A DNA stretch of 64,000 nt from Roseibium alexandrii DFL-11 (lineage in GTDB: Bacteria > Pseudomonadota > Alphaproteobacteria > Rhizobiales > Stappiaceae): positions 186,001 through 250,000 of the forward strand of contig NZ_CM011002.1 in NCBI RefSeq assembly GCF_000158095.2. Direction: 5' to 3'. The first letter of the stretch is position 1; every line of letters starts with the position of its first letter. Below the pieces are notes generated by a model that searched no databases, was not told the DNA's origin, and saw only the letters and a list, made by a program, of their open reading frames with translations. Positions 26,001 to 33,863 of this stretch are shown here, piece after piece. The position numbers and the translations under genes were made by a program.

Positions 26001-27304
26001 TGGCTGCGGCGCAGTCGATGGTTGAAGCCAATGATTTCGGGATTGCCAACGGCATCTTAGCCGAAATCGAGCCTGCTGAAGTCACGCGGGCCCAAGCCGC
26101 ACGTTACGACATCTTGCGTGGCCGTGTTGCCGATGCATCCGGCCGTTCCCAGGAAGCCTTGACGGTGTTTGATCTGGTCGCCCGGTCGGATGACCGGCCG
26201 CGTGCGGCGGAGGCCGAATACCGTGCGCTGCGCATCCGCTACCGCGATGGCGAGATGACCATTGATGAAGCGATCGATCAGCTTGCGGCCCTTTCGACCT
26301 CATGGCGCGGTGACGAAATCGAATTGAGAACGCTTCGGTTCCTGGCCCAGCTTTATGCAGAGCAAGGCCAATATCGGGAAGCATTTGAGGCGATGAAGTC
26401 TGCGGTGCAGGCCGAGCCGGACGCGGACACCACGCGGCTGCTTCAGGAAGAAATGAACGCGTTGTTCAATTCGCTTTTCCTGGACGGCAAAGCGGATGAA
26501 ATGCCGCCGATCAAGGCATTGGCGTTGTACTATGATTTCAGAGAATTGACACCAATCGGCCGCCAGGGCGATGAAATGGTCCGTCTTCTCGCCAAGCGTC
26601 TCGTCGAAGTCGATCTTCTTGATCAAGCAACCGAACTGCTGCGGCATCAGGTCGAGAACCGGTTGAAAGGGGCTGCCCGGGCCCAGATCGCGGCCGATCT
26701 TGGGGCGATCTATCTCATGGACCGGAAACCCGAAGAAGCGCTTCGTGTCTTGAACCGGACGCGCCAGGCGAGCCTACCGTCGACGCTGACCCGTCAGCGT
26801 AACATCGTCGAAGCGCGGGCGCTTACTGAAAGCGGTCGGCCCGATCTGGCGCTGGAGCTTGTTCGGAACATGCGCGGCACCGATGTGGACCGCCTTCGGG
26901 CCGACACGTTCTGGGCCGCAGAGAGCTGGCGGGATGCCGGTGATCAACTTGAAGCCATGCACGGCTCCCGCTGGTCGGACCAGATCCCCTTGGATGAACT
27001 TGAGCGTCGGGATATTCTGCGCGCAGGGATTGCCTATTCTCTTGCCGGTGATCAGCTGAGCCTGGAGCGCTTGCAGAACAAGTATATGGCCAAGATGGCG
27101 GACAGCCCGGAAGCTCTGGCATTTGAAGTCGTCACCCGGCCGATCCAGGCACAAGGTGTTGAGTTCCTCGAAGTTGCCAGCCAACTGGCAGATGTCGACT
27201 CCTTGGAAACATTCCTGGAAGAGTACCGCCGTCAGTACATGTCCCCGGACCGCAGTTCAAACCGCGCAGAAGGCCCTCCGGTCGAAGCTGAACCGGCGGG
27301 TTAA
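23027..27304 (+). CDS. Giant exported protein with AMIN-like modules and TPR repeats
   Basis: About 1425 aa. The ATG at 23027 gives a plausible signal peptide (FVCLQVAMMLVAAAVSLIHPASIALA); the frame opens with TTG at 22994. Residues 40-145 (GRIVLTFKDRTLLPTYDAVI to LFIDILP) and 195-305 (FTRLVFDWSIKFDTAFV to TYVIDVTP) look like AMIN/secretin-type beta domains, and a third lies at about 630-720 (NTVRVVFPFSEPVSSAVFRR). A long acidic Pro/Ser/Gln linker separates the second and third. From about 870 the protein is helical with TPR-like repeats (for example PLMALARFYLAHQFPQEAMGWL). Not a family I can name; its place behind motE suggests a periplasmic scaffold at the motor, perhaps replacing MotC. 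Confidence 0.75.
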   Translation: MKFAEFSEWRAFVCLQVAMMLVAAAVSLIHPASIALADTLEPVELEVSQEQGFGRIVLTFKDRTLLPTYDAVITGGVLRISFQEPIDVNVDDVPLDLSDYVTIARRDPDGAAIRFALKTQYQINTLEAGEKLFIDILPMTWNGLPPGLPDDVVRDLAKRAEEAMRKVRALEQARLKAQEGPQVTLRVGEHPTFTRLVFDWSIKFDTAFVRENDIIKLTFNHPAQLDISHLRTHLPPGVIDATSFLDKGKLKFLMRVEPSVDIRAFREEQTYVIDVTPENMVPNDPANALINQELSVADNENRSQMITAPGLRDTREVSNPRGLPPAEVSSSRGGQLKESRADESPGFTAVPLGGSVSGASDNGRQAAPTNDSAQAPPLEEITLAQAQPPTNGAGELPRQKPPGTSEVPNAENRANNRTGQGPVQVVSEDEASAATDLPLESLSADPVVLAEADGNEVPVVADGSEITASIPDLTDELGNSYATGTSDVNVPRPIQLAQASQRAMPLGDVPPLEEDISRPAPMLDLSTQQPGEPLPGESQAGNAIPTLQPTEALDDGNRSAVPNSAVQIRQNNTLGGSDVPAGIELPQTEVQAPETWRATGGRDAGAPRVSPERPPENFGAEARNFVSAEARRIGNTVRVVFPFSEPVSSAVFRRNDSIWLVFDTDATIDTRGMVSALAETAETIDVEQYGDYQILRLDMNDPVLATVGADGNAWSLVIGDLILEPSIPLKMERTVRGDGGSVLRVLYQDPQHIRSITDPFVGDTISLVTGFGPPRGLLKPQKFVDLEALSSAQGIALATRSDGVKIKILGDDVIIEKDGGLALSNRHLRRGTGTLSRIVEPDEDGGVEFVSLSTAGPGAFRSRLNELQSDLAQTPEGKRAKPLMALARFYLAHQFPQEAMGWLSLALEENLALAEDSSFNLVKGAALAMADRPEEAYEHLHRPDLKNSPDAAVWQTIVDVKLGNWTQARIAMPRGRAVVGNYPTSIQTEFKLAAAQSMVEANDFGIANGILAEIEPAEVTRAQAARYDILRGRVADASGRSQEALTVFDLVARSDDRPRAAEAEYRALRIRYRDGEMTIDEAIDQLAALSTSWRGDEIELRTLRFLAQLYAEQGQYREAFEAMKSAVQAEPDADTTRLLQEEMNALFNSLFLDGKADEMPPIKALALYYDFRELTPIGRQGDEMVRLLAKRLVEVDLLDQATELLRHQVENRLKGAARAQIAADLGAIYLMDRKPEEALRVLNRTRQASLPSTLTRQRNIVEARALTESGRPDLALELVRNMRGTDVDRLRADTFWAAESWRDAGDQLEAMHGSRWSDQIPLDELERRDILRAGIAYSLAGDQLSLERLQNKYMAKMADSPEALAFEVVTRPIQAQGVEFLEVASQLADVDSLETFLEEYRRQYMSPDRSSNRAEGPPVEAEPAG

Positions 27305-27455
27305 GGCCTTAATATTTAACCAGATTGCGCAATTGACGGTGCGTACCTAGAAGCGCGTGCGCGCTTGGTTCCGAGAACGGCGCAAGGCGTCAGGGTGTCG
27401 GAAGAGTAAGCGATACCTATAGGCTTGGTATCCAAGCGTTATGCGTTTCAGACGC

Positions 27456-28556
27456 TTAATGTGCCGTGACGGTGGCCCCGAGGGTCGCCGCCGCAGCAGC
27501 CGCTGCTGCGGCCGCGGCTGAAGCCCGTGGCTTCTTGAGTTCTTTTTTGTAGCGCATGACCAGTTCCGGAATGCTCCGGGTGCTGCGGTCCAGCCACTCG
27601 CAACGCGCTTTGAGGAAATCACGGTAGGTTTTTTCATGAATGCCGGTCTGCAACATCAACCGCATGATAGCGCCGTCGGCATCTGACTTCAGTGTGTCTG
27701 ACACCACATCGTCGGCGAGATTGATCTTGCGGCTGATCAACCAGATCGCCGCATCCAGACGTTGTTCTTCGAACAAGGTCCTCAGGATCGCATCAAAGGA
27801 GAGCTCACCATTGGCGATCTGTACGCTTGCCTCATGACGGGAATAAATGACCCCGTCGATTTCGATGTCGCCTTCACCGCGTTTGATATTGTTGATCTGT
27901 GCCGCCAGCTTCTCCAAAGTTTCTTCCTCGATTGCGCGCTTCAAAGGCGCCGGAAAGATCGGACAGTTTGTCTCCAGGATCTGCATCTGGGTTTCCAGGA
28001 ACTCGCTGTCACGCAGCGCGCGCCGGGCCAGGCCGCCAAGCACTTCAACTTCCGTGTTTGCAAAGATCAACAGCGCCAGGACGCCTCGGACGGAGAAGGG
28101 GGCGTCGAGATTTTCCAAAAGTGCATGCACCACTGGCCGGGCACTTCTGGCAATCAGCTTGTCAGTGACCTCTTCGCTGAGGTCATCCCGGTGCGCCATA
28201 ACCGCCCGTTTGTCGTCGCCACCGTTGGTGGCGATTGCCATCAGGGCGTCCTGGCTGATCACCGGAGAGCATTCGATAACAGGTTCGGAGAGGGCAAAAT
28301 CTTCTTGCGCGAGGCGGTCGGCAAGGTCCGGAATAATCCGGTTGGTCTTGGCGAGACGAACGACCAGTTCATAGCGCGCGCTGCGGTCCAGCTGATCGAA
28401 GACGGACAATACGATCCTGGAAAAGAGTTCCCGCTCATTTTCCGTAGGGTCGTGATCCTCTGAACGCGCATATTCCCCGACGAGCGTTCGGATCAATTTG
28501 GAGCGTGCTTCAGGTTCTTTGATGCGCGCAAGCTGTTCAAGTTGTTCTATGAGCAC
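27456..28556 (-). CDS. DUF2336 domain protein with poly-alanine tail
   Basis: 366 aa, start GTG at 28556 without a clear ribosome binding site. The body is all-helical HEAT-like sequence (LVGEYARSEDHDPTENERELFSRIVLSVFDQLDRSARYELVVRLA, then ISQDALMAIA and ITDKLIAR-like segments) typical of DUF2336, an alphaproteobacterial family of unknown function. The end is odd: KKELKKPRASAAAAAAAAAA and more Ala before TLGATVTAH. It lies alone between the giant protein gene (convergent) and fliP, on the same strand as fliO-fliP but 237 bases away. A regulatory role in motility or the cell cycle is possible but unproven. Confidence 0.8.
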   Translation of the reverse strand: MLIEQLEQLARIKEPEARSKLIRTLVGEYARSEDHDPTENERELFSRIVLSVFDQLDRSARYELVVRLAKTNRIIPDLADRLAQEDFALSEPVIECSPVISQDALMAIATNGGDDKRAVMAHRDDLSEEVTDKLIARSARPVVHALLENLDAPFSVRGVLALLIFANTEVEVLGGLARRALRDSEFLETQMQILETNCPIFPAPLKRAIEEETLEKLAAQINNIKRGEGDIEIDGVIYSRHEASVQIANGELSFDAILRTLFEEQRLDAAIWLISRKINLADDVVSDTLKSDADGAIMRLMLQTGIHEKTYRDFLKARCEWLDRSTRSIPELVMRYKKELKKPRASAAAAAAAAAAATLGATVTAH

Positions 28557-28793
28557 CTAAAAACCAAACTTCTTTTGGAGTAACGTTGTGCAATCATCCG
28601 TATTATTTCAAATACTGTGTTAATTTTTCTCTACTTGTCTGTATGAGAAAAACGCCGTAGCTGATCCACGATTTAGCATTTTGCGCCAATGGCTATTGGC
28701 CATTAGCCCAAACTAATTTTCCCGGCATAACAAACGGCTCAGAATTGAAGTGTGTGCCTGAGTTGGAGGTCGTGCATCGCATAAGGATCCCCG

Positions 28794-29561
28794 CTATCCG
28801 CCCCCGAAACTCTTGACCAGGGAGCCCGCCACAAGGTTCCAGCCGTCTACAAGAACAAAGAAAATCAGTTTGAAGGGCAGAGAGATTACCACTGGCGGCA
28901 ACATCATCATACCCATCGACATGAGGACGGATGCAATCACGAGGTCAATGATCAGGAACGGCAGATAAAGCAGGAAACCGATCTCGAACGCCCGCCTGAG
29001 TTCGGAAATCATGAAGGCCGGAATGAGGACTGCCATCTCGAGATCTTCCGGTGTTTCGGGGGCGTCCCGGCCAGAGAGTTCCTGAAAGAGCATCAGATCT
29101 TTTTCCCGCACCTGTGACAGCATAAAGTCCCGAAACGGTTCGGATGCCCGTTCATAGGCCTGATCGATTTCGATATCGCCATCAATCAGGGGCTGGACAC
29201 CTGCGTCATAGGCCGCTTGAAGCGTCGGCATCATGATAAAGGCAGACAGGAACAGAGCGAGGCTCACCATCACCATGTTGGGCGGTGCTGTCTGCAGGCC
29301 GATTGCCGACCGCAAGAGCGACAGGACGACCACGATCCGGGTAAAGCTCGTGACCATCACAAGAATGGACGGTGCCAAAGACAGCACCGTCAAAAGGATC
29401 ACGAGTTGAACCGCACGCTCTGTCAGGTTCGCGTCATCACCGAACCCAACGGAGATTTCCTGGGCATGCGCAGGCAAGGTGAGTGCAATGGCGCCCATTG
29501 CAAACGCGATGCTTGCTGTCAGATATTTGGGCCAGTGGATGCGGCTAGTGCGGCCTGTCAT
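28794..29561 (-). CDS. fliP: Flagellar type III export gate protein FliP
   Basis: 255 aa. A signal peptide (FAMGAIALTLPAHA) precedes the conserved LVILLTVLSLAPSILVMVTSFTRIVVVLSLLRSA and APPNMVMVSLALFLSAFIMMPTLQAAYD, then ELRRAFEIGFLLYLPFLIIDLVIASVLMSMGMMMLPP and a C-terminal LVDGWNLVAGSLVKSF. FliP forms the core of the export gate with FliQ and FliR. It overlaps fliO by 4 bases (ATGA). Confidence 0.97.
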   Translation of the reverse strand: MTGRTSRIHWPKYLTASIAFAMGAIALTLPAHAQEISVGFGDDANLTERAVQLVILLTVLSLAPSILVMVTSFTRIVVVLSLLRSAIGLQTAPPNMVMVSLALFLSAFIMMPTLQAAYDAGVQPLIDGDIEIDQAYERASEPFRDFMLSQVREKDLMLFQELSGRDAPETPEDLEMAVLIPAFMISELRRAFEIGFLLYLPFLIIDLVIASVLMSMGMMMLPPVVISLPFKLIFFVLVDGWNLVAGSLVKSFGGG

Positions 29562-31120
29562 TGTTTTGGCTGTCCACCCAATTCATCCAGAATCTTCGCC
29601 ATCTCTGCTTCGATCGGATTGCGGTCTCCAATGCCTTGGTCTTGCGCGGCTTGAGCCTGCTTGCTTGTGCCGATCTCTTTTTTGTCTTCGCCGGTCTTGT
29701 CAGCAGCTTCGGCCACCCTGTCCGGTTCACTCACGTGGTGTGCGTCTTTTTTCTCGTCTGTTTCTTTGGTCTCGACAACGATGTCGGCTGGCTTTTCCTC
29801 AGTTGGCTCTAATGCCGTTGCCACAACCTCTTGTGGTTCTGTGACGGTTGTGTTCGTGGCCGGCTCGTCGAACAACTCCTTTTCAATGCTTTCGGCCATG
29901 ACATTTGTCAGATCCGCCTTTTCTGCCGAAGGAGAGTTTGCATTCGGTTTTTTCGGCTCTGGCGGCGTTTCAGCTACAGGTTCTGCTTCCGCAGCGATTT
30001 CCGGTTTTTCGGCCTGTTGGCTTGAGCCTTTGAGAGTTGCTTGTGACTCCGTTTCGGTGTTGGTTTTTGGAGCCAGGACAGGCTCAACCCGTTTTTGCGA
30101 GGTGTCTGTTTCGACCGGTGTAACCAATGCCGTTTTTGCACGGGCTGCCGGTCCGGAGGCTGGTGGCGAAATTTTTGCGGCCCCATAGGACGGCCGGTCC
30201 TTTGGAGAGAATGGCTGCGCCAATGAACTCAACGAGTTGCTGAGCCGGGAGACCGGTTTTGGAGCCTCATCCTTGGTCGCAGACAGAACAGGCGCAGAAC
30301 TATCCGGTCCTGGTTTCCTAGCGGTGACCGTTGAAGAGGAGAGGGGTGGTGCCTTGTCATTCGAAGCGGGACTTGCAGGTGCAACGGTGACCTGCGGCGT
30401 CTGCGGATTTGCTGAACCCGGTGATGTTGTGTGCTCAGCGGGGCGAGTGCTTACCGGTTGAAAACTTTTGTTTTGGCTGATTGAGCCCATGGACGGGCGG
30501 GGGCTGCCGGCCAGAGTCTGTGGCTTCGCGGGTGCCGTAGCCGAGGACGGCTGTGGTACTTGGCGCGGTAGAACAGCTGAGGTTTCCGGTGCTTTTGGAG
30601 CGCTCTCAACCGGTGTGACCGGTGCCGGCACGGCTGCCGTTGGTGGTGCCGGTTGCGCCGGCGCTTTCAGATCCGGCGCCTGATGAGGTTGCTGTGCAGC
30701 CGCGCTGTCTTCCGGCGTCAGCGGAATATCCGGGCCTGGAGCAAGTGGTGCCTTGATGCCCCCTGCCTGCGCAGTGGCTTGATGTGTGCCGGTTCTGGTT
30801 TGCCCGGCAGCGAGCGGCGTGTTGCGGATGATGTTCTGCTCAACCACGACATCTGTCGGACCGCCGACCAAAATCAGATGCTCGATATTGTCCCGGCGCA
30901 CCAGCAACAGCCGGCGGCGATTGTCGATCGCGGCACTGTCCATAAGCCCGATGCGCGGCTGGCGCCCGCGCGATTGTGTGATCCGGCCGCCCATCAGCCT
31001 TTTGATGATGAATATGAACAATCCAAACAGGGCCAGAACAACCGCCAGAGAAATGATCAGTGCCAGCCCCTGCGCCACGCTTTCTCCGACCTGAAATGTG
31101 TTTTGAATCCAGTTGTACAT
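29558..31120 (-). CDS. fliO: FliO-like export protein with a long disordered tail
   Basis: 520 aa. The ATG at 31120 has GAGG 5 bases upstream; the frame runs to 31150. Residues 1-100 are FliO: one membrane helix (GLALIISLAVVLALFGLFIFIIKRLM) and a short cytoplasmic domain (RIGLMDSAAIDNRRRLLLVRRDNIEHLILVGGPTDVVVE). The remaining 400 residues are low-complexity Pro/Ala/Ser/Lys/Glu sequence ending in KILDELGGQPKQ. Usual FliO is near 100-150 aa. Overlap with fliP and the conserved core make the call secure; the tail has no known role. Confidence 0.88.
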   Translation of the reverse strand: MYNWIQNTFQVGESVAQGLALIISLAVVLALFGLFIFIIKRLMGGRITQSRGRQPRIGLMDSAAIDNRRRLLLVRRDNIEHLILVGGPTDVVVEQNIIRNTPLAAGQTRTGTHQATAQAGGIKAPLAPGPDIPLTPEDSAAAQQPHQAPDLKAPAQPAPPTAAVPAPVTPVESAPKAPETSAVLPRQVPQPSSATAPAKPQTLAGSPRPSMGSISQNKSFQPVSTRPAEHTTSPGSANPQTPQVTVAPASPASNDKAPPLSSSTVTARKPGPDSSAPVLSATKDEAPKPVSRLSNSLSSLAQPFSPKDRPSYGAAKISPPASGPAARAKTALVTPVETDTSQKRVEPVLAPKTNTETESQATLKGSSQQAEKPEIAAEAEPVAETPPEPKKPNANSPSAEKADLTNVMAESIEKELFDEPATNTTVTEPQEVVATALEPTEEKPADIVVETKETDEKKDAHHVSEPDRVAEAADKTGEDKKEIGTSKQAQAAQDQGIGDRNPIEAEMAKILDELGGQPKQ

Positions 31121-31540
31121 CTTTACCTCGTGCCGTCCCTTGGCGCCCAAACCGGGAGACAGCGTTTACTGTTAAATGTGTTCCTGATGACGGCTTGTGG
31201 CGTTTATCCCCAGTAATTCCTAACATCACCGCACCGGTGCGTGCTCATTCAAATCGGCTGTAATTGCCTGCCGTTTTCGTTCAGTGCCGCACCAATTCTG
31301 ACTGCTCATGGCAATTTCTGCCGCTTGATGCTCCGCCTCGAATCTCTCTTAGTCTCAAAGTTAACAGAGCTAGGCAGAATTTGCCTGCGACTGGGGTGCG
31401 GTTATTCGCGAAATGCACGGAAATCATGCGGGGCTATGGCAAAAAATTAACGCCGAAGCCGTTTGTGTTAAGAATAGTTAACCACTCGTTAACCATTTCA
31501 TCGGCAATGTTTGCCTGTTGGTTAACAGAAAGTGAATCGG
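31121..31540. other. Divergent intergenic region between fliO and flgB
   Basis: 420 bases without a supportable gene. It carries the promoters of fliO-fliP and of the flgB operon, with an exact CtrA-type site at 31478-31492 near flgB. Confidence 0.65.
31478..31492. promoter_or_regulatory. Probable CtrA site upstream of flgB
   Basis: TTAA-CCACTCG-TTAA(CC) is an exact TTAA-N7-TTAA match, 49 bases before the flgB start. It would place flgBC-fliE-fliQR-flhB-cckA under CtrA, the response regulator controlled by CckA. Confidence 0.7.
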
Positions 31541-31945
31541 ATGGCTTTTACGGACTTGCCTCTGTTCCAGGCGCTTAAATCCAAGATGCAATGGCACCAA
31601 ACGCGCCAGGGGGTCTTGGCTGAGAATATTGCGAACTCGGATTCGCCTGAATTCGAGGCGCGCGATGTCAAAGCCTATTCGTTTGATGATCACATAGGAC
31701 GTGAGGCCTTCGGTCTGACGACGGAGCGCACTTCCGTTGCCCACATATCCGGAATGATCGGATCGGGTATCGGTGGCAAGGCCGAGCGCCGCGACAGTTT
31801 TGAGATTACGCCAAGCGGCAATGCGGTCAATCTGGAAGAGCAGATGATGAAAATCACGCAGAACCAGATGGATTTTCAGGCAGCAACAACCCTTTACACC
31901 AAAGGGCTTGGGTTGATCCGTACCGCACTTTCCAAGACCGCGTAA
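31541..31945 (+). CDS. flgB: Flagellar proximal rod protein FlgB
   Basis: 134 aa from the ATG at 31541; a GTG three codons upstream (31532) is the alternative, and no strong ribosome binding site decides. The sequence MAFTDLPLFQALKSKMQWHQTRQGVLAENIANSDSPEFEARDVK has the rod-protein ANxxS/T pattern, and the C-terminus (QNQMDFQAATTLYTKGLGLIRTALS) is the matching D0 helix. First gene of a seven-gene run ending with cckA. Confidence 0.95.
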   Translation: MAFTDLPLFQALKSKMQWHQTRQGVLAENIANSDSPEFEARDVKAYSFDDHIGREAFGLTTERTSVAHISGMIGSGIGGKAERRDSFEITPSGNAVNLEEQMMKITQNQMDFQAATTLYTKGLGLIRTALSKTA

Positions 31946-31977
31946 GAGCACGGCAATGCAATGAGGAGTGACATCCT

Positions 31978-32388
31978 ATGGATCTGATGAAATCCCTGTT
32001 CATCTCTGCTTCCGGCCTGAAAGCGCAGAACGGACGTATGCGGGTAATTGCGGAAAACATCGCCAACGCAAACTCGACTGCCCGGACACCGGACGAGGAG
32101 CCGTACCGGCGGAAAATCCCGACTTTTCAGTCCGAATTCGACAAGCAACTTGGCGCCGACAAGGTGGAGCTCGGACGGATTGTCGAAGACAAATCCGCTT
32201 TCAAGTCGACCCACATGCCCGGGCATCCGGCAGCAGATGAAAACGGCTATGTTCTGCAGCCAAATGTCAGCACCTTGGTTGAATCGGCCGACATGCGGGA
32301 AGCTCAACGCTCCTATGAAGCCAATCTCAACGTCATCGAAACCACCCGCAAAATGCTGCAGCGGACGATCGATATCCTGCGGGCCTGA
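31978..32388 (+). CDS. flgC: Flagellar proximal rod protein FlgC
   Basis: 136 aa. MDLMKSLFISASGLKAQNGRMRVIAENIANANSTARTPDEEPYRRK is the FlgC N-terminus, and PNVSTLVESADMREAQRSYEANLNVIETTRKMLQRTIDIL the conserved C-terminus. GAGGAG lies 8 bases before the ATG. It lies 32 bases after flgB. Confidence 0.96.
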   Translation: MDLMKSLFISASGLKAQNGRMRVIAENIANANSTARTPDEEPYRRKIPTFQSEFDKQLGADKVELGRIVEDKSAFKSTHMPGHPAADENGYVLQPNVSTLVESADMREAQRSYEANLNVIETTRKMLQRTIDILRA

Positions 32389-32435
32389 GGCCATTTGCGC
32401 CATCGCCTGAAGCAACCGGATTAAGGAAGTAACCC

Positions 32436-32750
32436 ATGTCGACAATGTCCATTGCCAACAATGCCTACCAGATGGCGGCCCAGCTTCAGCAGCAGGCAAA
32501 AGCGATTGAAGATCCGACACCTGTTCGTGAACAGGTTGATTTCGGGCAGATGGTGCAAAGCGCGGTTGAAAATGTTGTTGACCAGGGCCGGGTGGCGGAC
32601 GCCAAGGCCGTCGGCTTGATTGAAGGCAAGACCGATGTTGTCGATGTGGTGACAGCCGTAGCCGAAGCTGAGGTTACACTGGAGACTATGGTTGCGGTTC
32701 GAGACCGTGTGATTTCGGCCTATGAAGAAATCATGCGGATGCCGATCTGA
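32436..32750 (+). CDS. fliE: Flagellar hook-basal body protein FliE
   Basis: 104 aa, usual size. FGQMVQSAVENVVDQGRVADAK and VVTAVAEAEVTLETMVAVRDRVISAYEEIMRMPI are the FliE core and end. FliE joins the MS ring to the rod. It lies between flgC and fliQ. Confidence 0.95.
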   Translation: MSTMSIANNAYQMAAQLQQQAKAIEDPTPVREQVDFGQMVQSAVENVVDQGRVADAKAVGLIEGKTDVVDVVTAVAEAEVTLETMVAVRDRVISAYEEIMRMPI

Positions 32751-32797
32751 TTGGGTCTTGTCTGTTCTTGAAGGCGCGTTAGCGCGGAGGTGGTGTC

Positions 32798-33070
32798 ATG
32801 ACCGGTCCTGAAGTGCTTGATCTGGCCCGGTCCGCCGTCTGGGCGATGATCCTCATTGCAGGGCCAACCATGGTTATCGGTCTCCTTGTCGGTGTGATCA
32901 TCGCGCTGTTTCAGGCTTTGACCCAGATCCAGGAAATGACTTTGGTGTTCGTGCCAAAGATCCTCGCGATTTTCGTGACGCTTCTGCTTTCCCTTCCGTT
33001 CATGAGCCAGGTGCTGGAGGGGTTTATGGCTGAAATTGCCGAGATGATCCTCGCCACCAGCCCGGTTTGA
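32798..33070 (+). CDS. fliQ: Flagellar export gate protein FliQ
   Basis: 90 aa with two membrane helices (AVWAMILIAGPTMVIGLLVGVIIALFQ and LVFVPKILAIFVTLLLSLPFM) separated by the conserved ALTQIQEMTL loop. GGAGGTGG lies just upstream. It assembles with FliP and FliR. Confidence 0.96.
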   Translation: MTGPEVLDLARSAVWAMILIAGPTMVIGLLVGVIIALFQALTQIQEMTLVFVPKILAIFVTLLLSLPFMSQVLEGFMAEIAEMILATSPV

Positions 33071-33080
33071 GGTGTGAGGG

Positions 33081-33854
33081 ATGACGATCGAGCTTGATTT
33101 TCTGCCAGACGTAGCTGCCGCATTCATGCTGATGTTTGCGCGTCTTGGCACGATGATCATGCTTCTGCCAGCTCTTGGGGAAAGTTCGATCCCAACCAGG
33201 TTTCGCCTAACCATCGCCCTGGCAATGACCTTGGTTCTCTACCCGGTCGGCTCTCAGCTTTATCCGGCGGATCTGGTATCGAACCCGGCACAACTCGGTG
33301 TTCTTTTAATAAGTGAAATTGTGATCGGGGTCGCCATCGGGCTTTGTGCAAAATTGGTAACGTCTGCCGTGCAGATTGCCGGCGTGATCATGGCGAACCA
33401 ATCTGGCCTTGCCTTCGCGCTTGGCACTGACATCTCCAATGAGGGACAGCAAGGGGCGCTTTACGGCAACTTTCTTGCCCTGGTCGGCATCACACTGATC
33501 TTCACCACAGACACGCATTACCTGGTGATTGCAGCCCTTCACGATAGCTTCACTTTGTTTCCGCCTGGCAGCATGCCGCCGGTTGGAGATTTTTCGGAGA
33601 ATTTCGCCGAGACGGTGGCGATGGTGTTCTCGATAGCGGTGCGGATGAGCGCACCGTTTCTTGTTGTTGGTCTGGTCTTTTATTTCGGCCTTGGATTGCT
33701 GAACAAGCTGATGCCGCAGATGCAGATCTTCTTCATCGCCATGCCTGTGAACATAGCGATCGGCTTCTTCCTTCTCATGGTGCTTATAAGCACGCTGATG
33801 ATGTTCTACCTGGAACATGTGCAGCAGGCTTTGGGCAAGTTTATAGCGGGGTAA
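33081..33854 (+). CDS. fliR: Flagellar export gate protein FliR
   Basis: 257 aa with about six membrane segments. The N-terminal AAFMLMFARLGTMIMLLPALGESSIPTRFRL and the motif GVIMANQSGLAFA(LGTD) are FliR features. It lies 10 bases after fliQ and 9 before flhB. Confidence 0.95.
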   Translation: MTIELDFLPDVAAAFMLMFARLGTMIMLLPALGESSIPTRFRLTIALAMTLVLYPVGSQLYPADLVSNPAQLGVLLISEIVIGVAIGLCAKLVTSAVQIAGVIMANQSGLAFALGTDISNEGQQGALYGNFLALVGITLIFTTDTHYLVIAALHDSFTLFPPGSMPPVGDFSENFAETVAMVFSIAVRMSAPFLVVGLVFYFGLGLLNKLMPQMQIFFIAMPVNIAIGFFLLMVLISTLMMFYLEHVQQALGKFIAG

Positions 33855-33863
33855 CGGTGCGTT

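Noticed and set aside
27351..27366. AAGCGC/GCGCTT hairpin after the giant protein gene as a terminator
   Set aside because: Six-base stem without a T run; too weak to call.
27762..28463. 233-codon open frame antisense to the DUF2336 gene
   Set aside because: Shadow frame of a GC-rich gene; no domain or start signal, and the minus-strand frame is clearly a protein family.
31301..31330. Possible sigma-54 promoter (TGGCAATTTCTGCC) upstream of flgB
   Set aside because: Spacing between GG and GC is 8, not the required 10, and no other sigma-54 site was seen in the cluster.
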